A program made the position numbers and the translations under genes. A stretch of 64,000 bases of DNA from Lacticaseibacillus jixianensis (GTDB taxonomy: Bacteria > Bacillota > Bacilli > Lactobacillales > Lactobacillaceae): NCBI RefSeq assembly GCF_003946485.1, contig NZ_RHOJ01000001.1, forward strand, positions 1 to 64,000, in the 5' to 3' direction. Each line of letters begins with the position of its first letter. The stretch's first letter is position 1. This document shows positions 18,768-26,954 of this stretch, piece after piece. The notes below the pieces were generated by a model, which did no database searches, was not told where the DNA came from, and saw only the letters and a list, made by a program, of their open reading frames with translations.

Positions 18768-21380
18768 ATGAAGCCAATGCGGAAAAATATGTGGCGGGAG
18801 ATCGGCGCCAACAAGGGCCGCTTCATCGCCATCGTCCTGATCATTTTACTCGGCACGCTGACGTTTGTCGGGGTGCGCGCCGCCGGACCGGGGCTTGAGG
18901 ACTCGATGGACCGGACCGTGAAGGACCAGCGCCTCACCGACGTGCAGTTGCTGGCGACCACTGGGTTCACCCAGCAGGACGTTAAGACGGCGGAACAGGT
19001 CAGCGGGGCCAAGGCTGAGCTGACCAAGTTCAAGTACGTCACCGGGGGCAAGGATGACCTGGCGATCGCGCTGTACGGGTATCAGGCTAAGGTCCAGCAG
19101 GACCGGCTGACTGTCACGGCCGGCCGGCTGCCGCACGCGGCCGGCGAGGTCGCACTGGATACCCGGGCTAAGACCGAGTACCACTACCGGCTGGGGCAGA
19201 CCTTTACTTTCAGCAAGGACGCGGACTTAAAGCGGCGGGCGTTTAAGATCGTCGGGTTCGTGGATTCCCCGCGCTACGTCGATAACAACGAGCGCGGCTC
19301 GACCAACGTTGGCGATGGCACAGTACGCTTTTTTGCCTATGTGCAGCCCGCGCAGTTAAACCTCGATGTGGCCACGCTGCTAGCGGTGCGGTTTGGCAGT
19401 CTGCAGGATGAAAATAGTTATAGCGACGCTTACAAGGATGACGTTGCCGCCAAGCTCACCGCCCTAAAGCGTGCCTTCAAGCCCCGGGCCAAGGCGCGGG
19501 ACCAAGCCCTTACGGCCGCGGCACTGAAGCCAATTGCTGCCGAGCAGGCCAAATTAGACCAAGCCAACGCCCAATTGACCGCCGCTACGGCTCAAGTCGA
19601 GGCGGCCTCTCAAGGCGCAATGACCACGACGCCAGAATTGACGGCCCAGGCCGCCCAGCTGGCTGCGGCGCAAAAGAAGTTGGACGCGGCCAAGCAAAAG
19701 GCGCGCGCGGCCATTCACACCAGCTACACGTGGCAGACTCGCGCCGATTTGCCGGGCTTTGCCTCGTTTGGCGATAGTGCCGACCGCATCGCGGCGATCG
19801 CCAACGTGTTCCCGGTGTTCTTCTTCCTGATCGCCGCGCTGATCACCTTTACCACCATCACGCGGATGGTCGAGGAGGCCCGCGGCCAAATCGGCACATT
19901 CAAGGCGTTGGGCTACGGTAAGTGGGCGATTGCGCGCAACTACCTGATGTACGCGCTGATGGCCGGCCTGCTGGGCGCAGTGGTCGGCAGCGTGGCCGGC
20001 AACTTGACCCTGCCGCGGTTCATCGTGTCGCTGTATGACATGGTGATCCCGCTGACGCCAACCATCCCGCTGATGTGGGGCAGTTTTGCCATCGCCTTGG
20101 TGGCGTCGCTGCTCGCGACGGTGGGGGCGGCCTGGCTGGTCACCCGGCGCGAACTGCGCGAGCGGCCGGCGGAGCTGATGCGGCCGGCCGCGCCGAAGTC
20201 GGCCAAGCGCATCCTGCTGGAGCGGATCAAACCGCTGTGGCGCCGGCTGTCGTTTAATCAAAAAGTGTCCTACCGCAATCTGTTCCGCTACAAGAGTCGC
20301 ATGATCATGACGATCATCGGCATCGCCGGCGGTACGGGGTTGCTTTTGACCGGGTTTGGGCTCCGCGACTCGATCGGCACCACCGCCAGTCACCAGTACG
20401 ACACCGTGTTTCACTACGATGCGACCGTCGCGTTGAAGAGTGCTGGCAAGCAAACCAAGGCGCTCAGTTTGGTCAAGGATTCTGGCAAATACCAGGCCCA
20501 CCGCGTGATCAACGCGGACACTGGCAAAGCGAAGGCCAACGGCAAGCAAATTGCCGACATTAATCTTTACACCCCGCTTAAGCGCACGGGCCTGAACGGG
20601 TTTGTCACCCTGAGTCAGCACGGCGACCGTTATCAGCTGCCGGCCAGTGGCATCGTCATCGCGCAGAAAATCGCCAACCAGCTTGGCGTGCAAAAAGGGG
20701 ATACCCTGACCTTCACGCGCACCGGCAAGGCCGCCGTGAAGGTCAAGGTCAGCGGCATCACCACCAACTACATTGGGGTGTTCGCGTACATGAGCCCGCA
20801 GGCGTACACCAAGGCATTTGGCCACCAGCCGGTCGCCTCGGCGCTGCTGCTGAAGCTGCGGCCGATGACCGACAGCCAGCGCAATCAGCTGGCGCATCGC
20901 CTACTTAAACAAAATGCCGCTTTGGGCACCAGCTTCAAGGCGGATGAAACTAAGTCGGTCGGTAACATGGGTTCATCGCTGAATCCGGTCGTGCTGATCT
21001 TCATTTTGCTATCCGGGGTCCTGTCGTTCGTTGTGCTGTACAATCTAACGAACATCAACGTCTCCGAGCGCATCCGCGAGCTGTCGACCATCAAGGTGCT
21101 CGGCTTCTACGACCGTGAGGTGACGATGTACATCGTGCGCGAAAACATTGTGATGACCATCGTCGGTGTCCTCTGCGGTTACGGGGTCGGGTACGGACTG
21201 CTGGCCTACATCCTGCACCAGGCCGAGACCACCCAGGTGATTTTCCCGGTCGTGCTCGCACCGCTCAGCTACGTCTGGGCGACGCTGCTGATGGCGGGCT
21301 TCACCGCGGTGGTCATGCTGGTCACCCACAAGCGGCTGCAGCGCATTGACATGGTCGGTGCGCTGAAATCAAGCGAGTAA
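18768..21380 (+). CDS. FtsX-like ABC permease
   Basis: 870-residue type VII (MacB-like) permease. One helix at about 15-40, a large extracellular domain to about 355, three helices of the first FtsX domain (about 350-460), then a helix near 510, a second extracellular domain, and three helices at the C-terminus. The first extracellular domain includes an Ala/Gln-rich coiled coil (about 245-310). Start at 18768 has AGGGGG at a good distance; GTG codons at 18750 and 18765 are alternatives. Partner of the preceding ATPase; substrate unknown. Confidence 0.88.
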   Translation: MKPMRKNMWREIGANKGRFIAIVLIILLGTLTFVGVRAAGPGLEDSMDRTVKDQRLTDVQLLATTGFTQQDVKTAEQVSGAKAELTKFKYVTGGKDDLAIALYGYQAKVQQDRLTVTAGRLPHAAGEVALDTRAKTEYHYRLGQTFTFSKDADLKRRAFKIVGFVDSPRYVDNNERGSTNVGDGTVRFFAYVQPAQLNLDVATLLAVRFGSLQDENSYSDAYKDDVAAKLTALKRAFKPRAKARDQALTAAALKPIAAEQAKLDQANAQLTAATAQVEAASQGAMTTTPELTAQAAQLAAAQKKLDAAKQKARAAIHTSYTWQTRADLPGFASFGDSADRIAAIANVFPVFFFLIAALITFTTITRMVEEARGQIGTFKALGYGKWAIARNYLMYALMAGLLGAVVGSVAGNLTLPRFIVSLYDMVIPLTPTIPLMWGSFAIALVASLLATVGAAWLVTRRELRERPAELMRPAAPKSAKRILLERIKPLWRRLSFNQKVSYRNLFRYKSRMIMTIIGIAGGTGLLLTGFGLRDSIGTTASHQYDTVFHYDATVALKSAGKQTKALSLVKDSGKYQAHRVINADTGKAKANGKQIADINLYTPLKRTGLNGFVTLSQHGDRYQLPASGIVIAQKIANQLGVQKGDTLTFTRTGKAAVKVKVSGITTNYIGVFAYMSPQAYTKAFGHQPVASALLLKLRPMTDSQRNQLAHRLLKQNAALGTSFKADETKSVGNMGSSLNPVVLIFILLSGVLSFVVLYNLTNINVSERIRELSTIKVLGFYDREVTMYIVRENIVMTIVGVLCGYGVGYGLLAYILHQAETTQVIFPVVLAPLSYVWATLLMAGFTAVVMLVTHKRLQRIDMVGALKSSE

Positions 21381-21385
21381 TGCCA

Positions 21386-21422
21386 AAATAACCGCCGCGG
21401 AAAAATTCCGGGGCGGTTATTT
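21386..21422 (+). terminator. Bidirectional terminator
   Basis: AATAACCGCC pairs with GGCGGTTATT. Shared by the permease gene and the convergent NUDIX gene, whose last codons lie in it. Confidence 0.85.
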
Positions 21423-21917
21423 GATTGCGGTTCCGCGGCGGTCGACCAAATGGTGAAAGGTGCCGGGGGTCAGACACTGACCCAGCGCTTTCGGCAGGAT
21501 GCCGGTGGCTACGGTTGCGGCCGGTTGCCAGACCAGGGTGGTGCCGGCTGGCAAATCCAGCGCTGACATGTCCAAGTTCGCGAGCTGTTCAAAGGTGGCC
21601 TGATCAACTTCACTTTGATACACCATCAGCAATTGGTGATAAGCAGTCTCGTTCAGGGTGAAAAAGGCTTCGATCAGCCCCGTCAAATTGAGGGTCGCAA
21701 GCGCAAGGCCCAGTTCCTCCAGGGCCTCGCGCCGGGCTGCCGCCTCTCCGGTTTCCCCAAACTTCACCGCTCCGCCAGGCACCACAAAGCGCTGCTTGCC
21801 GCCTTGTGTCCGGGGCGTCACCAGCACCTGGCCGGCATGCGTCACGATCAGCACAGCGCGGACGTTAAAGCGTTCATCTGGGTGAACAAAATAGCGGATG
21901 TCTTGGTCTTCTTGCAT
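21417..21917 (-). CDS. NUDIX hydrolase
   Basis: 166 residues. The NUDIX box GX5EX7REUXEEXGU is intact: GGAVKFGETGEAAARREA followed by LEELGL (about 47-70), which binds Mg2+ and hydrolyses nucleoside diphosphate linked compounds. The preceding TPRTQGGKQRFVVPGG is typical. Substrate cannot be told from sequence. Separated from the XRE gene by about 40 bases, and probably transcribed independently of it. Confidence 0.88.
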   Translation of the reverse strand: MQEDQDIRYFVHPDERFNVRAVLIVTHAGQVLVTPRTQGGKQRFVVPGGAVKFGETGEAAARREALEELGLALATLNLTGLIEAFFTLNETAYHQLLMVYQSEVDQATFEQLANLDMSALDLPAGTTLVWQPAATVATGILPKALGQCLTPGTFHHLVDRRGTAIK

Positions 21918-21955
21918 GTGCCGCCTCCTGCAAATTTTAGCTCATCATACCACAG

Positions 21956-22162
21956 TCAGTTTGCCGGCCGGTACGCCAGCAGATCCCCAGGCTGGCAGTC
22001 CAGCACCTCACAAAGCTTGGCCAAGGTGGAAAAACGCACGGCCTTGGCCTTGCCGGTCTTCAGAATGGACAGGTTGGTCAGGGTGATCCCGACCTGATTG
22101 GCCAGTTCGGTCAGGGTCAGGTCGCGCTTTTTCAACATTAGGTCCAAATTGATCTCAATCAT
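21956..22162 (-). CDS. XRE-family regulator, YozG-like
   Basis: 68-residue protein that is almost only a helix-turn-helix domain: LTELANQVGITLTNLSILKTG is the HTH (about 16-36), followed by STLAKLCEVLDCQPGDLLAY. Start at 22162 follows GAGGAGG; five extra upstream residues are unsupported. Directly behind a DUF2975 membrane protein, a pairing seen widely in Firmicutes. Probably binds the palindromes at 22709-22749. Confidence 0.88.
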   Translation of the reverse strand: MIEINLDLMLKKRDLTLTELANQVGITLTNLSILKTGKAKAVRFSTLAKLCEVLDCQPGDLLAYRPAN

Positions 22163-22173
22163 CGCGGGCCTCC

Positions 22174-22650
22174 TCACACGGTCATGTCGTTTTCAGTCTT
22201 GTAAGCCAGGGCGGTCGTCCAGAGCTGCTGCAAGATCGCCAAGAAAAGCCAGACAATGGCGGGGATGGCGAAGAAGCCCAGCCCGATCACCATGAGCCCA
22301 GGGCCGTCTTCCTGGTCGGCCATCCGGTACCACTCCGGCAGACAGGCGAAAAGGCCCAGGGCCATCGTGCCGACTGCCCACTTCAGGCGGATGATCAGCG
22401 TTACGGCGCGCTGCGTGAACGCGGCGTTGGCCGTGATGCAGTCCAGCAGGCGCCAGGCGATGACGGCGGCGAGCCAGTAGCTGACCACGGCGACCGCCGC
22501 GCCCAGGGTGAAGCTCCACGCCGCGATTGGCCACTGGTAATCGCGCACCATGACCACAGGAAAGCGCGGGATCAGGCCGATGCCAAACGCCCCAATGGCG
22601 ATGACACTGGCGATCAACAGCAGTTTTAACAACCAAATTCGCATCTTCAT
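22174..22650 (-). CDS. DUF2975 membrane protein
   Basis: 158 residues with four hydrophobic helices (about 7-29, 49-72, 92-112, 126-148). Family of unknown function that is typically encoded next to a small XRE regulator, as here (11 nt to the regulator's start). The start at 22650 follows GGGAGGATTCATC. By analogy the membrane protein may sense envelope state or hold the regulator, but nothing in the sequence proves that. Confidence 0.8.
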   Translation of the reverse strand: MKMRIWLLKLLLIASVIAIGAFGIGLIPRFPVVMVRDYQWPIAAWSFTLGAAVAVVSYWLAAVIAWRLLDCITANAAFTQRAVTLIIRLKWAVGTMALGLFACLPEWYRMADQEDGPGLMVIGLGFFAIPAIVWLFLAILQQLWTTALAYKTENDMTV

Positions 22651-22708
22651 GATGAATCCTCCCAGCACTCGATGTCGCCATCGGGTTGATGGGAATAATT
22701 TAGCACGA

Positions 22709-22749
22709 GATTATCGACTATCGATAATCATTTATCGAAAAACGATAAA
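22709..22749 (-). promoter_or_regulatory. Two palindromic operator candidates
   Basis: GATTATCGA and its exact inverse TCGATAATC flank a 3-nt centre (22709-22729). TTTATCG and CGATAAA flank five A (22731-22749). Both share an ATCGATA-like core and lie about 60-100 nt before the DUF2975/XRE operon, as expected for autoregulation by the XRE protein. Confidence 0.6.
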
Positions 22750-22752
22750 ATC

Positions 22753-24255
22753 TTAAGGATTTGCCGCCGGGCTCAGGGTGATCACTTTAGTGGCGACCCG
22801 GTCGATGAAGGCTTGGTCGTGCTCGACGAACAGCATGGTCGGCTGGGATTTGAGGAGGCTTGCCGCGAGCTGATCTTGATTATAGAGATCCAGGTAGTTG
22901 AGCGGTTCGTCCCACACCAGCAAGTTGGCCGGCGTGACCAGTGATTTGGCCAATTCGACTTTTTTCTGCTGACCGGCACTGAGGCGCTCGATCGGGGTGG
23001 TGAAGGCCAAGCGTTCCAGGCCCAGTTTTTTCAAATTGTTCAGCAAGTCCTGGTAGTTCAGATGGTGGGCTTCAGCAAATGCGGCGATGGTGCCGGTGTT
23101 GTCCGCGTACAGCTGGCGGCTGAGGCTCCTGGTCAGACTAGGCGGGCAGGCTAGCGTGCCCGTCAGCGTGCCAGTAAATGTACCTTGCAGGGCGTGGAGC
23201 AGTGAGGACTTGCCGATGCCGTTGGGTCCGGCCAAGGCCACGCGCTCACCGCGGCGCACGTCGAAGGTCACCGGCGCAAACAAGGGCTGGCCGTCATAAC
23301 TCAAGGTGAAGTCTTCAACGTGCACGTAGACGTCGTGGTGGTCGGGGCTGGTGTTGATGGTCAGCTCAGGCACGTCCTCGATGTTTTTCAGCAGCTGGGA
23401 CTTGCCTGCGATGGCCTTGTCCATCCGGTGTTCGAGCACCTTGGACTTCTTCATCAGGCGCGCGGCGCGGGCGGTGACGAAGCCGGCATGGCCGGTGCCG
23501 CCGCTGCCTTTGACATGGGGATCGCCGTGAATGTCGCCTTCGCGGCTGAGCGACCAGTCGTGCTTGGCGCGTGAAGACTGCTTGAGCCGGCCGATGTCGC
23601 GCTTGAGTTTGGCGTTTTCCGCGCGCTCGTATTCGTTTTGCCGCTCGCGCTCTTGAGCATAGACACTGTAATTGCCGGCGTACAAGGTGATGGCCTGCTT
23701 ATCGATGGCCAGGGTATGGTCGGTGATCGCATCCAAAAAGGTGCGATCGTGGCTGATGACGATGAAGCCGGGTTTAGTTTTCAGGTAGTCGGCGATGAGC
23801 TCGCGGCTGGCGGCATCCAGGTGGTTGGTCGGCTCGTCGATCAGGGCGAACCCATCCTCCTCGGCAAACAGCAGGGCCAGCCGGACCTTGGTCTGCTCGC
23901 CGCCGGACAGCAGGTTGAACGGCCGCCAGAGAATGTCGGGGTCGCCGTGCATCAGGTTCAGCTCGCGCTCGAGCTGCCACTGCTCGGCCGTGCTGGCTTC
24001 CTGCATGGCGTAAAGGGTCAGCTGCGTCTCATCCTGGATGGGCTGGGGGAAATACCGCAGCTTGGTGGGGACGCTGATCTTGCCTGCGTAGTCGTGCTGG
24101 CCTTGCATCAGTTCCAGCAGGGTCGTTTTGCCCCGGCCATTGCGGCCGACCAAGCCGAGGTGCCAGGACAGATCCAGGTCAAAGGAGACATCGTGAAACA
24201 GTTCGGTTTGACCGTCGTAGCCAAACGTGAGGTGCGAGAGGGTAATGGTTGCCAT
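22753..24255 (-). CDS. ABC-F protein, Lsa-like ribosome protection type
   Basis: 500-residue soluble protein with two ATPase domains and no membrane segment. Domain 1: Walker A GRNGRGKTT, signature LSGGEQTKVRLALLF, Walker B FALIDEPTNHLD. Domain 2: GPNGIGKSS, LSAGQQKKVELAKSL, LLVWDEPLNYLD. An Arg/Lys-rich linker lies at about 195-285. Start TITLSHLTFGYD with GRNGRGKTTLL and length close to 498 recall Lsa/Vga-type proteins, which displace lincosamides, streptogramins or pleuromutilins from ribosomes. Start at 24255 behind AGAAAGGATGAG. The long leader with a terminator fits antibiotic-induced expression. Resistance itself is inference. Confidence 0.85.
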   Translation of the reverse strand: MATITLSHLTFGYDGQTELFHDVSFDLDLSWHLGLVGRNGRGKTTLLELMQGQHDYAGKISVPTKLRYFPQPIQDETQLTLYAMQEASTAEQWQLERELNLMHGDPDILWRPFNLLSGGEQTKVRLALLFAEEDGFALIDEPTNHLDAASRELIADYLKTKPGFIVISHDRTFLDAITDHTLAIDKQAITLYAGNYSVYAQERERQNEYERAENAKLKRDIGRLKQSSRAKHDWSLSREGDIHGDPHVKGSGGTGHAGFVTARAARLMKKSKVLEHRMDKAIAGKSQLLKNIEDVPELTINTSPDHHDVYVHVEDFTLSYDGQPLFAPVTFDVRRGERVALAGPNGIGKSSLLHALQGTFTGTLTGTLACPPSLTRSLSRQLYADNTGTIAAFAEAHHLNYQDLLNNLKKLGLERLAFTTPIERLSAGQQKKVELAKSLVTPANLLVWDEPLNYLDLYNQDQLAASLLKSQPTMLFVEHDQAFIDRVATKVITLSPAANP

Positions 24256-24475
24256 GAGGCGCTCATCCTTTCTGAAGGACGGGCCTGAAGCCGCGCAGTA
24301 AATGGCATTTGGACCACGCAAAAAGCCAGTCCAACCGGGCTGGCCAAGCGAGTCGTCTCGCCTGGTGCCGCCTGAAGTCTGCCATTGAGAAAAGTCGAGA
24401 CTGCGCCCTTGCTTCAGGGCTTCGACGTTTCATCAATGGCTTACTTCAATGGCGACACCTTCTTCGTAATTTGTT
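24256..24475 (-). promoter_or_regulatory. Structured leader with attenuator before the ABC-F gene
   Basis: About 220 nt separate the promoter from the start codon. In transcript order: hairpin I (24440-24381; arms GCCATTGA/TCAATGGC with inner GTCGA/TCGAC and GCCCT/AGGGC stems), hairpin II (24365-24344; CCAGGCGAG/CTCGCTTGG) and a terminator hairpin (24344-24325; GCCAGCCC/GGACTGGC, one mismatch) followed by TTTTT. An Arg-rich reading frame of 56 codons (24433-24263, starting MKRRSPEAR) spans all of it and stops 7 nt before the gene; it has no evident ribosome binding site. Confidence 0.65.
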
Positions 24476-24481
24476 GGGTCC

Positions 24482-24511
24482 ACTATACCGCGCGGCTATG
24501 GCGCGGTGCAA
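24482..24511 (-). promoter_or_regulatory. Promoter of the ABC-F gene
   Basis: Minus strand: -35 TTGCAC (24506-24511), 18-nt spacer, -10 TATAGT (24482-24487). Transcription would start near 24475. Confidence 0.6.
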
Positions 24512-24519
24512 CTCTTTTT

Positions 24520-25143
24520 TTAAAAGGCTTGGGCGACCGGGACATCACCGCTGGCGATTTGGAGGGACTGCCTGTGCAAATCAGAGTTGACTGCCTCGAC
24601 CAAGACCGTGGCGACGTCCTGGCGTGAAATCTGGCTCTTGCCCTTGGGGTTCAGCGTGATCTTGCCGGTGCCGTCAGCGTTGGTGAGCGCAGTTGGCTCA
24701 ACGATCACCCAGTCCAAGGTGGTCCGGGTCTTAAGCCATTCGTCGGCGTAATACTTGGCAATGTAGTAGTCGTTGATCCCGGACTTGGCCCAGAAGCGGC
24801 GGTCCTGGACGTTCAGCGCGCTGAGGTGAATAAAGCGGGTGATGCCAGCGAGCTGGGCCGCTGCCATGGTCTTGACCGCTCCGTCTAAGTCAACGGCAAG
24901 TAAATTCTTACCACCAGAGCCGGCCGCAAAGATCACCGCGTCGCAGCCTTTCATGGTTTTCGCCAGCGTGCTGATCGAGTCAGTCAGGTCGAAGTGCACG
25001 GCGTGGTACTGGGCGGTGTCACCGCGGGCCTGAGAAACCGGGTCGCGGTACCCACCCACGGCCTCGTAGTCGTTCGTCAGCAGCGTTTCGACCACCAGTC
25101 GGCCGACTTGGCCGTTAGCGCCGGCAACAAATACTTTTGTCAT
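24520..25143 (-). CDS. NAD(P)-binding oxidoreductase (atypical SDR)
   Basis: 207 residues with the Rossmann loop VFVAGANGQVGRLV at the N-terminus. FAAGSGGKNLLAVDLDG and FIHLSALNVQDR follow the atypical short-chain dehydrogenase pattern of NAD(P)H-binding, NmrA/YwnB-like proteins; the classical YxxxK catalytic motif is only loosely present (YYIAKYYADEWL). Start at 25143 with AAAGAG upstream. Lies 21 nt after the aldo/keto reductase gene, so the two are probably co-transcribed. Confidence 0.8.
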   Translation of the reverse strand: MTKVFVAGANGQVGRLVVETLLTNDYEAVGGYRDPVSQARGDTAQYHAVHFDLTDSISTLAKTMKGCDAVIFAAGSGGKNLLAVDLDGAVKTMAAAQLAGITRFIHLSALNVQDRRFWAKSGINDYYIAKYYADEWLKTRTTLDWVIVEPTALTNADGTGKITLNPKGKSQISRQDVATVLVEAVNSDLHRQSLQIASGDVPVAQAF

Positions 25144-25164
25144 AATGATCACTCTTTCTATAAG

Positions 25165-26007
25165 TTAAATGGATTGCAGCGGGACCTTGCGCGTCGGCGC
25201 AGGGAATGCGGCATCGATGATGGCCAGCTGGGCTGCCGTGAACTGGACAGCGAGGGCGGCGAGGTTGGCCGCCATGTGCGCGGCGCTGCCGGTTTTTACC
25301 AGCGGGATCACCGGCCCGCGCCCGGCCCAAGCGAGCAGTAGTTGGTGAACGGAGAGGTGCATCTGGTGGGCGAGCTGAACCACTGCGCTCGGCAGCGGGA
25401 TCTGCCGGCCGTTGCCGGACCCGAATGGCGAGTAGCCCAGTAGCGGCAGGTTGCGCTGCTGCTGGTAAGGGATGAGATCAAAATCGATGCCCCGGGCGGC
25501 CACGTTGTACAGCACCTCATTGGCGGCAATGCCCTTTCCGCCTGGCAAAGCGCGAGCGGCCTTGAGGGCGGGCAGGTCAAAGTTTGATAGCCCGTACGCC
25601 CGAATGAGGCCGGCCTTTTTCAACGCCACCAAGCCGCTTAGGGTTTCGGTCAGGGGTGTTTCCCCCGGCCAGTGAAGGAGGTACAGGTCCAAGTAGTCCG
25701 TGCCCAGCCGCTGCAGGCTCTTCTCTAGGGCCAGCCGCATCAGCTTCGGCGTGGCGTGCCACGGATAAAACTTGGACACGAGGTAAAGCCGACTGCGGTC
25801 GTACGGCGCGATGGCCTGGCCGACCAAGGTTTCGGCTTTACCGTCACCGTACATCTCGGCCGTATCGATCAGGGTGAGCCCTGCGTCCAAACCCGCGCGG
25901 ATCGCCGTCAGCTCGGCAGTACTTTGGGCGGCGGGGCCTTCCCCCAGCGCCCAGGTCCCGATGCCTAAAGCGGGCACGGTCACTTGGTTGATTTGAGTCG
26001 TTTTCAT
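25165..26007 (-). CDS. Aldo/keto reductase
   Basis: 280 residues, a TIM-barrel NADPH-dependent reductase. The catalytic tetrad is present: Asp and Tyr in DTAEMYGDGKAE (about 47-58), Lys in LVSKFY, His in LLHWPG. The C-terminal part lacks the long NADPH-binding belt of the larger family members. Start at 26007 is preceded by AGGAGG. Substrate unknown. Confidence 0.9.
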   Translation of the reverse strand: MKTTQINQVTVPALGIGTWALGEGPAAQSTAELTAIRAGLDAGLTLIDTAEMYGDGKAETLVGQAIAPYDRSRLYLVSKFYPWHATPKLMRLALEKSLQRLGTDYLDLYLLHWPGETPLTETLSGLVALKKAGLIRAYGLSNFDLPALKAARALPGGKGIAANEVLYNVAARGIDFDLIPYQQQRNLPLLGYSPFGSGNGRQIPLPSAVVQLAHQMHLSVHQLLLAWAGRGPVIPLVKTGSAAHMAANLAALAVQFTAAQLAIIDAAFPAPTRKVPLQSI

Positions 26008-26065
26008 TGATGGCCGACCTCCTGACTACTTGCAGGTTTATCATAACACGCCTTCTGGGTGGGGT

Positions 26066-26079
26066 CGAAAGCGCTTGCC
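26066..26079 (+). promoter_or_regulatory. Candidate cre (CcpA) site
   Basis: CGAAAGCGCTTGCC matches the strong cre form TGAAAGCGCTTTCA at 11 of 14 positions. It lies before a -10 TAGAAT (26089-26094) of the AIM24 gene and 59-72 nt upstream of the divergent aldo/keto reductase, so it could act on either. Confidence 0.5.
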
Positions 26080-26116
26080 TGGTGGGGTAGAATACAAGGC
26101 AACGGAGGTGAGCCAA

Positions 26117-26824
26117 ATGAATTATCAACTGAAGGGCAACGTCCCTTTTCCCATTGCATTGCTGCACTTAGACCGCGGCGATCGCGCGCAGCTCGAGGCC
26201 GGGGCAATGATCTACCACAACGGCCGGGTGACGCTTGAGGGCCACATGAACAGCAACGGCAAAACCGGCCTGGGCGGGATGTTGTCCGCGCTAGGCCGCA
26301 GCGTGACGTCCGGCGAGTCGTTTTTCATCACCACGGCCACAGCGACAAGCGATGGTGCCGAACTTGCCATTGCGCCGGGCAATCCCGGGGTGATCCAGGC
26401 CTTGACGCTGGATGGCGACCACCAGTGGTGCCTGAACACCGGCGCGTTTCTAGCCATGGACAGTACGGCCGGCTATTCGATGATTCGCCAGAAGGCTGGG
26501 CGCGCGCTCTTTGGCGGCACCGGCGGCTTCTTCATCATGGCAACCACCGGCACCGGGACGATGCTGGTGTCCGCGTACGGCGACCTGCTGCCGGTGGATC
26601 TCGATGGTAGTACCGATTACGTGATCGACAACAATCACGTCGTCGCCTGGGAGTCCACCCTCGACTACAGCATAGAAATCGCCAGCGGGACGTTTGGCTT
26701 CACGACGGGGGAGGGGCTGGTCAACCACTTCACCGGCCGCGGCCGGGTGTACCTGCAGACGCGCAACGTGGAGGCGCTGGCGAACTTGGTCAAGCCGTAC
26801 CTGCCGAATAAATCCTCGGATTAA
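26117..26824 (+). CDS. AIM24 family protein
   Basis: 235 residues, the family once called TIGR00266. Beta-rich with repeated glycines: VTLEGHMNSNGKTG, FFITTATATSDGAELAIAPGNPG, GRALFGGTGGFFIMATTGTGTM, and the C-terminal FTTGEGLVNHFTGRGRVYLQTRN, which is diagnostic. The bacterial proteins fold as a trimeric double-stranded beta-helix; their role is unknown. Start at 26117 is behind GGAGGTG. Single gene with its own terminator. Confidence 0.88.
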   Translation: MNYQLKGNVPFPIALLHLDRGDRAQLEAGAMIYHNGRVTLEGHMNSNGKTGLGGMLSALGRSVTSGESFFITTATATSDGAELAIAPGNPGVIQALTLDGDHQWCLNTGAFLAMDSTAGYSMIRQKAGRALFGGTGGFFIMATTGTGTMLVSAYGDLLPVDLDGSTDYVIDNNHVVAWESTLDYSIEIASGTFGFTTGEGLVNHFTGRGRVYLQTRNVEALANLVKPYLPNKSSD

Positions 26825-26832
26825 GGCGAATG

Positions 26833-26855
26833 CCGGGCCCAGTGCCCGGTTTTTT
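26833..26855 (+). terminator. Terminator of the AIM24 gene
   Basis: CCGGGC pairs with GCCCGG around a short loop, followed by six T. Confidence 0.85.
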
Positions 26856-26954
26856 ACTAAAAATGGTGGCGCTTTCATGCCGAATCAGCTAAGGTAATAG
26901 GGAAGCCTAGTCGCCTTGGCGACTGGTGAACTTTTTGGCCCGGGAGGCATGTTG

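Noticed and set aside
19554-20897. 447-residue frame opposite the FtsX-like permease
   Set aside because: Shadow of a real gene in high-GC sequence; composition and lack of motifs or start signals.
24256-24475. T-box or known riboswitch before the ABC-F gene
   Set aside because: No AGGGTGGNACCGCG T-box sequence or other conserved aptamer core could be found; only hairpins and a terminator.
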